A DNA stretch of 64,000 nucleotides from assembly GCF_008831285.2 (NCBI RefSeq), contig NC_045148.1, forward strand, positions 16,470,802 to 16,534,801, in the 5' to 3' direction. The position numbers and the translations under genes were made by a program. The notes under the pieces were generated by a model. It saw only the letters and a list, made by a program, of their open reading frames with translations. It was not told the origin of the DNA and searched no databases. Origin of the DNA: Nymphaea colorata. Taxonomy: Eukaryota > Streptophyta > Magnoliopsida > Nymphaeales > Nymphaeaceae. This document shows, in pieces, positions 61,815 to 64,000 of this stretch; position 1 is the first letter of the stretch, and every line of letters starts with the position of its first letter.

Positions 61815-63983
61815 CTCACTTTCAATGTGTTGGTGAACATCTAATAACCAACTCCAGATCCGATCCATTTAATTAGATCTGGTAAAAAGAACAGGATCCA
61901 AATACCAATGAGAGTCTCAACTCGAGAATCAACCCAGTTACATGCAACTGTGAAATCTTATGACTATGGTTGTCCAATCTGATTTTTGTTTTAAAAGTTC
62001 GAGTCTTATGGGAGATTGGATTATGTCAGATCTGGTACATGATTTATCCAAACTATTTGGATCCTAACCATTTAAGTTCATACAAAAAGGAATATTTCAT
62101 CTTACAGCCTAACAAGAAAGCCGAAAGCACTACCTCATCAAGTCACTTTGTTTAAAAATAACTGAGCAGAAAGCATGGGGGCTTTTATATACAAGAAATA
62201 AAAGGCACATGATGAATGAAATATAACTGATGACTGACTTTGCTTTCAAAAAGGTTCAGCCGGATTTGGTAAAGAAATCTGGATCGGGTTACTAATAGAC
62301 AGTTTGGTAACTAATCTGAATCCGAGTCTAATAACTGCTTGAGATTCGATACGGATCCAACTGGATTACATAACAAAGTTAAGACTCTACGTTAGTTTAA
62401 TATGTCAGAACTTGAGATTCAATAAGGATCCAACTCTATTACATAACAAAGTTAAGATTCTATGTTAGTTTAATATGTCAGAAGCACTCATTAACATCCC
62501 TACATACTTACCAGTAGGAATTATAGTGGATCCGATTCAAATTGAACCTACTTTTAACCATATCAATATTTTTTTTTTAGATGGTTACATATTTGATTCG
62601 ATTTTGGATTTGAATGCAAATGAAGAAAGTAATATCCAAATCCGAATAAAGAATCCGATTTCTCAACCTGATCTGAATATGATATTTGAATTCATATCTA
62701 AATCTGAATGCACATTTTAAACCAAATCCAGCTGAATTTCAGAATGTTAGGGTGTTGGAATAGAATATTTATTCAAAATGAAACCCATTTCGGATCTGAA
62801 CAAATGTGTATCCAAATCTGAATCCTGTTGAATGTCATTTCTTAAATCCAAATCAAATCGGATTTTTTAATCAAATATTAAATTTATATATCCAATTTTC
62901 TCAGAAGGGTTCAGTCAAATATATATATAATTGTATATTTTTTAATAATTAGTTATATTTGTTGATTAGATTATATTAAAAATATACTTTTATTTTAATA
63001 GGGGCTGTGGCTCAACTCAGTGAAGAGCAATGACAATTGACATTTATTTTAACAACATTTGAAGAAAATCAATAAAAAATGCCTTCCTTCTTGTAGAAGT
63101 GATAATATTTTACATGTGCATAGAGTAAAGACAAACAAACATGCGTTCTACTACATTTGGTGTCACAATATCACTCAACATAAACGTTATCTTTGTTGAC
63201 ATGAGATAACGAAATGATAGAAAGTTTACACATAATTTTTAATGTCAACTTCCATATGTTGATTGCATTCTTAGGTAACGAAAATGAGTATTTCATTTTA
63301 CTACCTGAAAGAGAGCCGAAATTCTCATGCACCCCCTGTTTGCTTCGGGTATAGGGCTTTTTTTAATGCTTCGAGATGCCACCCTACTGACGTAGCGCCC
63401 CTTTTTAAATACAAAAAAAAAAAATTGATATCTCAGGAATTTGAAGCGGAAACTGACCGCCTACCAACTTTCACCTCGAACGTTGCACCAACTTGACAAA
63501 CATGGATCATGTTTAACAATAAAAAGCATGAGCAGGAAAAGAAACTTTGCTAACAATCAATAGAAACAAATATAAAGGCAAGACATTAGAAAAGTACAAG
63601 GTGGTCACTTCAAAGCAATGCAAGTTCTCAGCATCCTTGAAACCCAACCCAAGATAACTTCACATATACATTTTGTAGACATACAAACTAGTTAGTGTAA
63701 ACTATTGGGAAGATGCCTATACGAACGAAATCACATGAACCGAAGCCCAATTCTGAGGAGCTCGTCCATGGAATCCGAAGCAGCTTAGAGAAACAAAAAG
63801 AGAATGCGAACATGGAGCTCAGATAGCAAAGCTAGAGAAGAACAAGTTAGGGCAAGAGAGAAAGGGAGAAAGCGAACCGGCGGAGGAGCGGAGCGGCGAC
63901 GGTGAGAAGGCAGCTATTCTCGAATGCGAGGGAGGAGGAGAGGGGTAAAATGAAGAGAAGATGGGCTTTGAAAAGAAAAGGTC
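61815..63983. other. Right-end spacer
   Basis: 62270-62890 is rich in ggatccaac/atccgaat-type words and repeats ttaagaytctaygttagttt (about 62380 and 62452). The purine-rich 63780-63960 with GC-rich middle could, on the minus strand, be a 5' leader with a short MDELLRIGLR frame near 63767. No gene is established. Confidence 0.4.
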
Positions 63984-64000
63984 GAGCGGGTGAAATTTCA
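63984..64000. repeat. Second locus of the TGAAATTTCA palindrome, cut by the window end
   Basis: GAGCGGGTGAAATTTCA, identical to the left 17 bases of the perfect palindrome at 25585. The neighbouring 30-40 bases also correspond. Confidence 0.85.

Overview
The window is nuclear DNA of a flowering plant. The genes carry many short GT-AG introns, the intergenic DNA is AT-rich with many TA and GA microsatellites, a plant L1-type LINE is present, and the protein families (GASA/snakin, TPK vacuolar K+ channels, a kinase-PP2C fusion, a plant MAPKKK) are plant families. I could not assign a species. Exon boundaries below were worked out by hand from GT/AG sites and reading phase. Nothing was aligned against a database.

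Layout, left to right. 0.7-5.7 kb (+): CorA-like magnesium transporter, seven coding exons. 6.4-9.0 kb (-): nuclear-encoded bacterial-type ribosomal protein L20, two exons around a 2.25 kb intron, converging on the CorA gene. 9.1-9.3 kb: fold-back repeat. 9.5-13.5 kb (+): broken LINE whose 5' edge is an inverted repeat joined to a possible F-box-protein scrap. 13.7-14.5 kb (-): GASA/snakin peptide, three exons. 15.7-20.1 kb (-): one protein with a kinase domain and a PP2C phosphatase domain, twelve exons. 22.3-23.5 kb (+): tail-anchored coiled-coil protein resembling PMD-type peroxisome/mitochondrion division factors. 28.4-29.4 kb and 34.3-39.4 kb (+): two TPK two-pore K+ channel genes in tandem; only the second has the EF-hand exon. 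40.1-44.3 kb (-): unrecognised coiled-coil protein with one unresolved splice phase. 45.7-46.5 kb: 380-bp-offset direct duplication. 49.5-50.3 kb (-): unresolved possible gene. 54.0-54.7 kb (+): small plant-specific membrane protein, two exons. 57.8-59.2 kb (-): single-exon MAPKKK with ACGT-core elements upstream. The rest is AT-rich spacer with microsatellites and several dispersed families of palindromic or fold-back repeats.

The genes are ordinary dispersed plant genes rather than a cluster with one job. Several are signalling or ion-homeostasis genes (Mg2+ transport, two vacuolar K+ channels with 14-3-3 motifs, kinase-phosphatase, MAPKKK, GASA), but nothing shows that they act together. 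The best second looks are the tandem TPK pair with a missing EF-hand exon, the kinase-phosphatase fusion, a perfect 24-bp palindrome repeated 38 kb apart with shared flank, and a set of GC-armed, AT-cored fold-back elements.
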